Shown: one piece after another, positions 22,521 to 28,421 of the stretch
Position numbering within the stretch: position 1 is the stretch's first letter
Layout of the letters: each line of letters starts with the position of its first letter
Assembly (NCBI GenBank): GCA_015067125.1
Contig: SVNB01000005.1
Span: 1-29,069 of the forward strand
DNA length: 29,069 bases
Origin: Oscillospiraceae bacterium
GTDB taxonomy: Bacteria; Bacillota; Clostridia; Oscillospirales; Ruminococcaceae
Direction: 5' to 3'
Notes under the pieces: model-generated
The model's input: the letters and a program-made list of their open reading frames with translations, nothing else
Told to the model about the DNA's origin: nothing
Databases searched by the model: none
Made by a program: the position numbers and the translations under genes

Positions 22521-23606
22521 ATGCAGATGAATTTTGATATGGATAACGATACCGGACGTATTATTAACATAAAAGTAGTTGGCGTTGGCGGCGGCGGCGG
22601 CAACGCGGTTAACCACATGGTAGTAAGCGAAGTTCAGGGTGTGGAGTTTATCTCTCTTAACACCGACAGACAGGCGCTTATGAAATCCAAAGCCACCGTA
22701 AAAACCGTGATCGGAGAAAAAACCTGCAAAGGCGGCGGCGCCGGCGGCAACCCGGACGTTGGCCAAAGAGCAGGCGAAGAAAGCCGTGACGAAATTATGG
22801 CCGCTCTTCGCGGAGCACAGATGGTATTTGTAACCGCAGGCATGGGCGGCGGCACCGGTACCGGTTCCGCGGCAATAGTTGCGGAAGTCGCAAGAGAAAT
22901 CGGCGCTCTTACCGTGGGCGTTGTTACCAAACCCTTTGCTTTCGAAGGCAAGCGCAGAATGGAACAGGCAGAAAGCGGTATACTCGCTCTTCGCGACCAC
23001 GTTGATGCGCTTATCGTAATCCCGAACGAAAGACTTAAAGAAGTTTCCGAAACCAAAATCACACTTATGAATGCTTTTGCACAGGCCGATGACGTTCTTC
23101 GCCATGGCGTACAAAGCATCAGCGACCTTATCAACATAGAAGGATTTATCAACCTTGACTTTGCGGACGTCTGCTCCATCATGCGTGATGCAGGCGTTGC
23201 CCACATGGGCGTAGGCAGAGCTTCCGGCGAGGATAAGGCGGAAAAAGCAACCAAGGCCGCAATTTCCAGCCCGCTGCTCGAAACCTCCATCGAAGGCGCG
23301 CACAGAGCTATCGTCAATATTCTTGCTTCTCCGGACGTAAGCCTTGAAGATATCGATAAAGCCACCACCACCGTTCAGGAAGCCTGCGCTGACGACGTAA
23401 ACCTTATCTTTGGTGTTGCGTTTGATGAAAATATGAATGACGAAATGTCCATCACTGTTATTGCCACCGGTTTTGATGACGGCGGCATCAAAAAGTCCTC
23501 CGCAGAAATCCCCGCATTTATGAGCGGTTTTGGCGATGACGAACCTGCTCCCGTTGCGGATACCTTCCTTGATGAGGACCTTATGTCCCTTTTCGGAAAA
23601 AAATAA
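22521..23606 (+). CDS. ftsZ: Cell division GTPase FtsZ
   Basis: The protein has 361 residues. The tubulin signature is GMGGGTGTGSAA (107-118), the N-terminal GVGGGGGNAVNHM (21-33), and the T7 loop NLDFAD (211-216) has the catalytic aspartates. It polymerises into the Z-ring. The core ends at ITVIATGF (311-318); the remaining 43 residues are unusual, with an EIPAFM motif at 329-334 followed by an acidic extension to LMSLFGKK. ftsA does not precede it. GGAGG lies 10 nt before ATG 22521; a second ATG at 22527 is possible. Confidence 0.97.
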   Translation: MQMNFDMDNDTGRIINIKVVGVGGGGGNAVNHMVVSEVQGVEFISLNTDRQALMKSKATVKTVIGEKTCKGGGAGGNPDVGQRAGEESRDEIMAALRGAQMVFVTAGMGGGTGTGSAAIVAEVAREIGALTVGVVTKPFAFEGKRRMEQAESGILALRDHVDALIVIPNERLKEVSETKITLMNAFAQADDVLRHGVQSISDLINIEGFINLDFADVCSIMRDAGVAHMGVGRASGEDKAEKATKAAISSPLLETSIEGAHRAIVNILASPDVSLEDIDKATTTVQEACADDVNLIFGVAFDENMNDEMSITVIATGFDDGGIKKSSAEIPAFMSGFGDDEPAPVADTFLDEDLMSLFGKK

Positions 23607-23621
23607 AAAAATCATAAAAAC

Positions 23622-23653
23622 AAAAATCCCTTCCGCTCGGAAGGGATTTTTTT
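23622..23653 (+). terminator. Intrinsic terminator of ftsZ
   Basis: Positions 23622-23634 pair perfectly with 23639-23651 around a GCTC loop (core AATCCCTTCC/GGAAGGGATT), with a run of T at the end. Confidence 0.93.
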
Positions 23654-23654
23654 G

Positions 23655-23683
23655 TAATATCACACCTGTTTTTCTCATAAACT
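23655..23683 (+). promoter_or_regulatory. Sigma-E-like (mother-cell) promoter candidate
   Basis: TAATATC (23655-23661), 14 nt, CATAAACT (23676-23683). Compared with the Bacillus subtilis sigma-E pattern (KMATATT, 14-15 nt, CATAYAHT) each half has one mismatch. It precedes the SpoIID-like operon, which would suit mother-cell expression. AT-rich DNA gives such matches by chance, so confidence is moderate. Confidence 0.45.
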
Positions 23684-23740
23684 TTTGTGAGAAAGAGGGT
23701 GTTTTTTATTTATACAGAAAGATATTCCGATTTTAACAGC

Positions 23741-24364
23741 ATGATAGAACAGTATGAAAAAGAAATGAGAAAGCTTTTTGAAGAAAGCCGCCGCGCAAAC
23801 AAAGATTTTTTTGAACCGGCGGAAGAAGCTGCGGTTTTTCCGGAAGATTCACCGGAAGTTCCGCAGTTTTTAAAAAAAGAGCAGGAAGAACAGAAGCCTG
23901 TGCCGCAGGCTTCTGTGATGCCCGTATTGCCTGTGACGGAAGAACCTGCTTTGCCGATGCAGAAAGCCGAAGAAACCGCAAAGCCGGAAGAAAACGAAGA
24001 CGGAAGCATTATTGTGGAAGTTACCACCGCAAAGGGCGCGGTGCCCATTTCGGGAGCGACGGTGGTTATTGATAGGCTTGATGCAAAAGATCCTATGGGC
24101 AGAAAAGAACTTGTGGCGGTAATGGAAACGGACGGAAACGGAAGAACAAAACAGGTTTTTCTACCCGCAGCAGAAAGAAAGCTTTCTCTTGAACCGGGCA
24201 TGGCAGATCCGTTTTTTACCTACTACATCAGCGTAAGCGAAAAAGGATATTTTCCGGTAAAAAACCGCCCGGCGGACGTTTTTGCAAAAGAAATTTCCGT
24301 TCTTAAAACAGATCTTGTTCCAAAGCCGGAAAATCTTTCCGCAAGGGGGATGCAAAATGGTTAA
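23741..24364 (+). CDS. Protein with C-terminal carboxypeptidase-regulatory-like domain
   Basis: The protein has about 207 residues from ATG 23741. It has a helical, charged N-terminus (MIEQYEKEMRKLFEESRR), a Pro/Glu-rich linker (about 40-88), and a C-terminal beta domain beginning GSIIVEVTTAKGAVPISGATVVID and ending near KTDLVPKP, of the carboxypeptidase regulatory-like fold. The start is unsettled: AGAGGG (23694-23699) lies 42 nt before the ATG and in-frame codons run back to 23687; a rare ATT start at 23708 would have ideal spacing. The end overlaps the next gene by 8 nt. It probably works with the peptidoglycan-binding proteins that follow. Confidence 0.7.
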   Translation: MIEQYEKEMRKLFEESRRANKDFFEPAEEAAVFPEDSPEVPQFLKKEQEEQKPVPQASVMPVLPVTEEPALPMQKAEETAKPEENEDGSIIVEVTTAKGAVPISGATVVIDRLDAKDPMGRKELVAVMETDGNGRTKQVFLPAAERKLSLEPGMADPFFTYYISVSEKGYFPVKNRPADVFAKEISVLKTDLVPKPENLSARGMQNG

Positions 24365-25505
24365 AACTTATGTTTATGTGCCGGAATTTATAACGGTACA
24401 CCTTGGCCCGCCGGATTCCTATGCGGAAAACGTGACCGTTTCTTTTCCGGAATACATAAAAAATGTCGCTTCCAGCGAAATTTATCCCACCTGGCCGGAA
24501 AACGCCCTGCGTGCCAATATCTATGCCCAGGTTACTTTTGCCCTTAACCGGATTTATACCGAATGGTACCGCAGCAGGGGATATCCATTTGATATAACTT
24601 CCTCCACAAGCTATGACCAGAAGTTCATCAAAAACCGCAATATTTTTGAAAATATAAGCGAAATTGTGGACGATATTTTTAACCGCTATGTGGTAAAGCA
24701 AGGCAGCCAGAACCCGTATTTTACGGAATACTGCAACGGAACAACAGTTACCTGCCGGGGGCTTTCTCAGTGGGGAACGGTGGACCTTGCAAACCGGGGT
24801 ATGACGCCCTATGAAATTCTGCAATATTATTACGGCGATGATATAGACATAAAGCTTGCGCCGATTCTGCCGTATATGGAATCTTATCCCGGCGAGCCTT
24901 TGCGCACCGGCAGCAGGGATTACGAGGTCCGGCTTGTTCAGCAGCGGCTTAACCGCATAAGCCGAAATTTTCCGGCCATTCCCAAAATAAACCCTGTGGA
25001 CGGAGTATTCGGCGATCAGACGGAAAACGCCGTAAAGGCTTTTCAGCGGGCGTTCAATTTAACTCCTGATGGAATAGTCGGGCCTGCAACCTGGTATAAA
25101 ATTTCTTTTATCTATACTTCCGTACGCAGACTTTCGGAACTTTACGGAGAAAACGAAAGCCTTTCGCAGATTCCGACGCAGTTTGTGGAACCGCTGGAAG
25201 CAGGTGATACCGGAGAAAGGGTGCGCCTTTTGCAGTATTACATAAATGTGCTTGCGGCGTTTTATGAAGAGATTGCCGAAGTGCGCGAAGACGGCGTTTT
25301 CGGAGAAGAAACAAGGCAGCAGGTGATTAATTTTCAGCGGGTTTTCGGCCTTGCGCAGGACGGAATTGTGGGCATTGGCACATGGGACGCCCTTTATGAC
25401 GCATATATCGGTATTTTGCGCACTGTGCCGCAAAAATATTTTAACGATACGGTGAATATTCCAAATGTGGGGCAGTATCCGGGCTATAATTATCAAAAAG
25501 GCTGA
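24357..25505 (+). CDS. SpoIID-like protein with two peptidoglycan-binding domains
   Basis: The protein has 382 residues from ATG 24357 (AGGGGG 7 nt upstream). The N-terminal part (about 30-165) resembles the SpoIID/LytB domain: VASSEIYPTWPENALRANIY places E41 where SpoIID has its catalytic glutamate, and CRGLSQWGTVDLANRGMT, then EILQYYYG, matches the SpoIID SQWGA...YYYG region. Two PG_binding_1 domains follow (185-250 and 282-348), each with DGVFG and GI(V)G-type turns. SpoIID cleaves glycan strands during engulfment; this version lacks a clear signal peptide and has cell-wall anchors instead. A role in spore cortex remodelling or lysis is likely but inferred. Confidence 0.8.
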   Translation: MVKTYVYVPEFITVHLGPPDSYAENVTVSFPEYIKNVASSEIYPTWPENALRANIYAQVTFALNRIYTEWYRSRGYPFDITSSTSYDQKFIKNRNIFENISEIVDDIFNRYVVKQGSQNPYFTEYCNGTTVTCRGLSQWGTVDLANRGMTPYEILQYYYGDDIDIKLAPILPYMESYPGEPLRTGSRDYEVRLVQQRLNRISRNFPAIPKINPVDGVFGDQTENAVKAFQRAFNLTPDGIVGPATWYKISFIYTSVRRLSELYGENESLSQIPTQFVEPLEAGDTGERVRLLQYYINVLAAFYEEIAEVREDGVFGEETRQQVINFQRVFGLAQDGIVGIGTWDALYDAYIGILRTVPQKYFNDTVNIPNVGQYPGYNYQKG

Positions 25506-25519
25506 AAGGAGATTTTTTA

Positions 25520-26026
25520 TTGAATAATGAGCACGAATTCAATATAAGGCAGATACAAAGGGCGCTGCGTATTCTTCATAAAAATCTGGAGGATATTCCT
25601 CCGGTTTTCGAGGACGGAATATTCGGCGAGGAAACGGAGCGGGCCATAAAAGCTTTTCAGGCGCAGAACGGACTTGTGCCAAACGGCATTGCAGATTACG
25701 AAACCTGGGTGCGCCTTATGGAAACGGCCAACGAATATATCCGCAAAAACGCGGAGCCTTTTCCTATTTTTCCCTATATCAGCGACGAAGAAAGCGGAGT
25801 TCTTCCCGATGAAGAGGGCAAGGCGCTTTGGTTTCTTCAGGCGATGCTGATTGCCATTGCCGAAGTTTATTCCGGCGTGGACGGCGTGCGCCTTAACGGA
25901 AAAAACGATTCTGCCACAAGGGACGCAGTGGCGTTTATCCACCGTAAAACAGAAGGCGAAGAAACCGACGGAAGCCTTAATAAAAAAACATGGAACAGCG
26001 TTGCGCGGCTTTTCAACGCCATTTAA
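25520..26026 (+). CDS. Peptidoglycan-binding domain protein
   Basis: The protein has 168 residues from TTG 25520 with AAAGGAG 9 nt upstream, 14 nt after the previous gene. The first PG_binding_1 domain (about 8-68) has DGIFGEETERAIKAFQAQNGL...G. A second, weaker one spans about 100-165, with LNGKNDSATRDAVAFIHRKT and a TDGSLNKKTWN turn. No catalytic domain or signal peptide is seen. It probably helps anchor or partner the preceding SpoIID-like protein. No good terminator was found after it; the repeat island follows. Confidence 0.8.
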   Translation: MNNEHEFNIRQIQRALRILHKNLEDIPPVFEDGIFGEETERAIKAFQAQNGLVPNGIADYETWVRLMETANEYIRKNAEPFPIFPYISDEESGVLPDEEGKALWFLQAMLIAIAEVYSGVDGVRLNGKNDSATRDAVAFIHRKTEGEETDGSLNKKTWNSVARLFNAI

Positions 26027-26073
26027 CCTTACCGGATATTTTTTAAGCTGGCAGTTGAAAATTGAAAGTATGG

Positions 26074-26363
26074 GCGGATAATATCCGTTCGTTTGCCGAT
26101 GTTTATACCTCCTCGGAGGAGGAGGTGTCTGCGAAGCAGACGGAGGAGGGATAACCAAGAACCCGGAGGGCAACCTCCCTCTGACGAGGGAGGTGTCACC
26201 GCAGGTGACGGAGGGAGAGAAATCCAATTCCATTAAATTCAGCCATAATTTATAAGAAAATCCCCCATTCTTTTTTAACCGCAAGCGGTTAAAAATCCAG
26301 CCCCCTTTAGGCAAGGGGGCCAAATTGCCCACCGCAGGTGCGGATAATATCCGTTCGTTTGCC
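26074..26363. repeat. Mosaic of palindromic repeats bounded by a 24-bp direct repeat
   Basis: Identical 24-bp sequences lie at 26074-26097 and 26340-26363; each contains the palindrome CGGATAATATCCG. Between them are hairpins: 26107-26114 with 26119-26126; GTCTGC-GAA-GCAGAC (26127-26141); 26173-26181 with 26186-26194; GTCACC-GCA-GGTGAC (26195-26209); TTTAACCGC-AA-GCGGTTAAA; and GCCCCCTT-TAGGC-AAGGGGGC (26300-26320). 26107-26152 is nearly the reverse complement of the right half of the element upstream of uvrC. No ORF is supported. It occupies most of the first half of the 599-nt gap 26027-26625. Confidence 0.85.
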
Positions 26364-26406
26364 ACAGCACCGTAAGTAAGGGCCTGGACCGTTCCGTTTT
26401 TTGCAG

Positions 26407-26435
26407 TTGATTTTTTAGCTGTAAAGTGGTATATT
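26407..26435 (+). promoter_or_regulatory. Sigma-A-type promoter of the candidate RNA
   Basis: TTGATT (26407-26412), 17 nt, TATATT (26430-26435). Predicted start near 26442, exactly where the long stem described next begins. Confidence 0.55.
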
Positions 26436-26441
26436 AAAGTT

Positions 26442-26604
26442 GCTACACAAATTTTAATAACCATTATACAGCGGTGTGTATTTTTATCTTCCGGTAAAAA
26501 TATACGCTCTATTTTCGCATACTTCTGTATAGTGGTGAAATTTGTGTAGCAGCAATCGGAGCTGTGTATTTTTCGGGTGCGTAGCTTCGGCTGCGCACTT
26601 TTTT
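26442..26604 (+). ncRNA. Candidate structured RNA or regulatory leader, about 163 nt
   Basis: A 13-bp perfect stem (26442-26454 with 26538-26550) is followed, after an internal loop, by a 12-bp stem (26460-26471 with 26525-26536, one G-T pair). Inside is a 15-bp hairpin (26474-26488 with 26493-26507, some G-T pairs, UUCC loop) and a 17-nt unpaired 3' strand. A 9-bp terminator hairpin closes the transcript at 26577-26604. GTGTATTTTT occurs at 26476 and again at 26564, and both can pair with AAAAATATAC (26496-26505), so two exclusive folds are possible. It is either an independent small RNA or the attenuated leader of the lipoprotein gene. I do not recognise a known family. Confidence 0.5.
26577..26604 (+). 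terminator. Intrinsic terminator in front of the lipoprotein gene
   Basis: GTGCGTAGC (26577-26585) pairs with GCTGCGCAC (26590-26598), one G-T pair, around TTCG, followed by TTTTTT (26599-26604). It lies only about 20 nt before the lipoprotein ATG, so it ends the upstream RNA or acts as an attenuator. Confidence 0.85.
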
Positions 26605-26625
26605 ATTTTACAGGAGGACGAAAAA

Positions 26626-27339
26626 ATGAAAAAAATTATGGCAATGCTGCTGGCAATGGTTATGCTGCTTTCTTTTGCAGGCTGCGGAGGAGTTGTTGAA
26701 TCACCAAAAGAAGTTGTGGTGGATACTTCTTATTTTTCCGATTTAAACAAAGAGGAAGATAACTTTGAGGGAATAATTTGCTATTATCCGGACAGTCCCT
26801 GGGGAGAAACCAAAAGAGCTTCTTACAAAAAACTGGTTGACGGTGATTTTAAAGTTGTTTTTACATATTATTCCAATCCGGAAGATTACATTGATAAAGA
26901 CTGGTCTTTTTCTGCTTTCCCTGTAATTTTTTATGAAGACGGCAAGGAAATTCCTTATCGTTTTGATTGCGTGATGGTCTATCATTATTCCACAATAGGA
27001 AGCGGAGGTTACGAGTATAATTACAGAAAACCTTTTACAGATATGATTATCGTTACAGATAATCACAAATACACCATTACCAATATTGATGACAGTACAG
27101 GAATGGAAAACGCAATAAATATTATGTCGCTTGGTTCAAAAGGATTTGATATGATAAAAGATATCTGTTCCTGTTCAAAAGTGGATATCCGTATTGCAGA
27201 TACCTTTGGATATCAGACGGATTTTTCCGTAAAAGGCTCGACTTTTGATTTCGTACTCGAAATTCTTGAAAAATTTGAAAGTTCCGGTTGTGCGGATTAT
27301 AATTTTGAAGAGTTCGATGATAATATAACTGTTGAATAA
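26626..27339 (+). CDS. Putative lipoprotein of unknown function
   Basis: The protein has 237 residues from ATG 26626, with CAGGAGG 8 nt upstream; an in-frame ATG-like start at 26542 lies in the RNA stem and is rejected. The N-terminus is a lipoprotein signal peptide: MKK, a hydrophobic stretch and the lipobox LSFAGC with Cys20. The mature part is acidic, rich in Tyr, Asp and Phe, with no family I recognise. It should be anchored on the outer face of the membrane. The base composition is more AT-rich than the dcw genes. Its expression may be controlled by the upstream RNA element. Confidence 0.82.
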   Translation: MKKIMAMLLAMVMLLSFAGCGGVVESPKEVVVDTSYFSDLNKEEDNFEGIICYYPDSPWGETKRASYKKLVDGDFKVVFTYYSNPEDYIDKDWSFSAFPVIFYEDGKEIPYRFDCVMVYHYSTIGSGGYEYNYRKPFTDMIIVTDNHKYTITNIDDSTGMENAINIMSLGSKGFDMIKDICSCSKVDIRIADTFGYQTDFSVKGSTFDFVLEILEKFESSGCADYNFEEFDDNITVE

Positions 27340-27342
27340 AAC

Positions 27343-27366
27343 CGGGCGGAGATTATCTGCCCCTAC
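27343..27366. repeat. Short palindromic repeat related to the 26.1-kb direct repeat
   Basis: GGGCGGAGATTATCTGCCC is an imperfect palindrome resembling the GGGCGGATAATATCCG unit at 26072-26087. It lies just after the lipoprotein stop. Confidence 0.45.
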
Positions 27367-27390
27367 CATAATGTATTGCAAAACATATTT

Positions 27391-27423
27391 AAAAACGGCG
27401 GAAGTTTTCTTCCGCCGTTTTTT
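27391..27423 (+). terminator. Intrinsic terminator of the lipoprotein gene
   Basis: Positions 27391-27403 pair perfectly with 27410-27422 (core ACGGCGGAA/TTCCGCCGT) around GTTTTC, with a T-run at the end. Confidence 0.93.
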
Positions 27424-27435
27424 ATAAAATATTTT

Positions 27436-27497
27436 GTAAAGTTTACTTGACATATTTTTGCGCCTGTGCTATATTATTTTTGTAAAGTTAACTTGAC
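27436..27497 (+). promoter_or_regulatory. Two near-identical operators flanking the XRE promoter
   Basis: GTAAAGTTTACTTGAC (27436-27451) and GTAAAGTTAACTTGAC (27482-27497) differ by one base. Each is an imperfect palindrome around AAGTT(A)ACTT. The first overlaps the -35 box, the second the expected start site, 46 nt apart. This suggests autorepression by the XRE protein encoded next. Confidence 0.75.
27447..27475 (+). promoter_or_regulatory. Sigma-A promoter of the XRE regulator operon
   Basis: TTGACA (27447-27452), 17 nt, TATATT (27470-27475). Confidence 0.85.
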
Positions 27498-27527
27498 AAA
27501 AAAATTCGCAAAGGAGGAATCTTTGCA

Positions 27528-27731
27528 TTGAAGAACAGAATAGAGGAAATCCGAAAAGAACGTGGAATCCGCCAGGAAGATTTTGCAAAGCTGATGGGCG
27601 TTTCGCGCCAGACCATAAGCTCGCTTGAAACGGGGAAATACAATCCTTCGATCTTTCTGGCATACAAAATCGCCAAATATTTTAAAATGACCATCGAAGA
27701 AGTGTTTATCTTTGATGAAGAAGATATCTGA
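27528..27731 (+). CDS. Small XRE-family HTH transcriptional regulator
   Basis: The protein has 67 residues from TTG 27528, with AAAGGAGG 10 nt upstream. It is almost only a helix-turn-helix domain (RQEDFAKLMGVSRQTISSLE, then KYNPSIFLAYKIAKYF), followed by the short acidic end EEVFIFDEEDI, a common YgzD-like architecture. It is followed at 15 nt by two membrane protein genes. The paired palindromes around its promoter are its probable operators. The ligand or signal is unknown. Confidence 0.9.
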   Translation: MKNRIEEIRKERGIRQEDFAKLMGVSRQTISSLETGKYNPSIFLAYKIAKYFKMTIEEVFIFDEEDI

Positions 27732-27746
27732 AAAGGAGAAAACGAC

Positions 27747-28148
27747 ATGAATTACGGTAAAAAAATTTATCTTGATATTTTCTATATTATTTTCGGCGCG
27801 GTTCTTTTGGGCTGCGGCATTGCGGAAGTTGTGGATAGTTTTTGGAGCGGCATGGGCGGCGCGCTTATTGCGGTGGGCGCTGTTCGCATTGCACAGCAAA
27901 TAAAATTTCGCAAAAATCCGGAATACCGCGAAAAAATCGAAATCGAATCCAAAGACGAACGCAACAGATTTATTGCGTTAAGGGCCTGGGCATGGTCCGG
28001 ATATGCCTTTGTAATTATATCTGCTGTTGGCACCATCGGCTTTAAAATTGCGGGAAATGATTTGCTTTCTCAGTTCTGTGCGTATGCTGTTTGTCTTGTG
28101 ATTATCCTTTACTGGATTTCCTATATGCTTTTAAGGAGAAAATACTGA
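27747..28148 (+). CDS. Four-span membrane protein linked to an XRE regulator
   Basis: The protein has 133 residues with four hydrophobic segments: two near the N-terminus (IYLDIFYIIFGAVLLGCGIAEV and GMGGALIAVGAVRIA) and two near the C-terminus, separated by a charged loop (FRKNPEYREKIEIESKDERNRFIALRAWAWSG, split here for length). The NPEY...KDERN-AWAW pattern recurs in unnamed membrane proteins next to small XRE regulators in Firmicutes; I cannot name a function. The AAAGGAG ribosome binding site is good. Regulation with the XRE gene is likely. Confidence 0.8.
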   Translation: MNYGKKIYLDIFYIIFGAVLLGCGIAEVVDSFWSGMGGALIAVGAVRIAQQIKFRKNPEYREKIEIESKDERNRFIALRAWAWSGYAFVIISAVGTIGFKIAGNDLLSQFCAYAVCLVIILYWISYMLLRRKY

Positions 28149-28149
28149 T

Positions 28150-28383
28150 ATGAAAGAGATAGGAAAAAAGCCCCGAAGAATCGCTTTGGCAATATTTTCT
28201 GTTATCGTAATAATTATTATGTGGACGGAAAAAGACATCCTTGGTCTTTGGAGCGGGCTTACAATTGAAGATGCTGTTCCGATGGTTATTACAAATCTTA
28301 CGGTAACGGCGCTTAAAATAGCATTACTTGCCGGCGGAATTTATCTTATAAAAACGGTTTTTGCAAAAATAAAAAAGAAATAA
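28150..28383 (+). CDS. Small two-span membrane protein, unknown function
   Basis: The protein has 77 residues, starting 1 nt after the preceding stop, so probably translationally coupled. Two hydrophobic segments (ALAIFSVIVIIIMW and LTVTALKIALLAGGIYLI) and basic ends (KEIGKKPRR, KIKKK) are seen. No family is recognised. It is the last gene of the XRE operon and ends just before a terminator shared with the opposing gene. Confidence 0.7.
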   Translation: MKEIGKKPRRIALAIFSVIVIIIMWTEKDILGLWSGLTIEDAVPMVITNLTVTALKIALLAGGIYLIKTVFAKIKKK

Positions 28384-28388
28384 AAAAG

Positions 28389-28415
28389 GACCTCCGAAAG
28401 AATCGGAGGTCTTTT
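28389..28415. terminator. Bidirectional intrinsic terminator between convergent genes
   Basis: GACCTCCGA (28389-28397) pairs with TCGGAGGTC (28403-28411). TTTT follows on the + strand, and the AAAAAA before the stem gives a T-run on the - strand for the opposing phosphatase gene. Confidence 0.9.
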
Positions 28416-28421
28416 GCCTTT

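Noticed and set aside
22515..23678. 387-residue open frame on the - strand opposite ftsZ
   Set aside because: It covers ftsZ and its terminator with no coding signature. It is a shadow created by codon bias.
26074..26363. CRISPR array
   Set aside because: The 24-bp unit occurs only twice, 266 nt apart, and the material between is made of palindromes and not of spacers of equal length. No cas gene is nearby.
26442..26604. Calling the structured RNA 6S RNA
   Set aside because: The rod shape and length fit loosely, but the central bubble is very one-sided (2 nt against 17 nt) and no conserved 6S sequence was recognised, so only a generic candidate is reported.
26542..26625. Longer lipoprotein with an upstream start (265 residues)
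   Set aside because: The extension would translate the terminator hairpin, lacks a ribosome binding site, and hides the signal peptide that begins at 26626.
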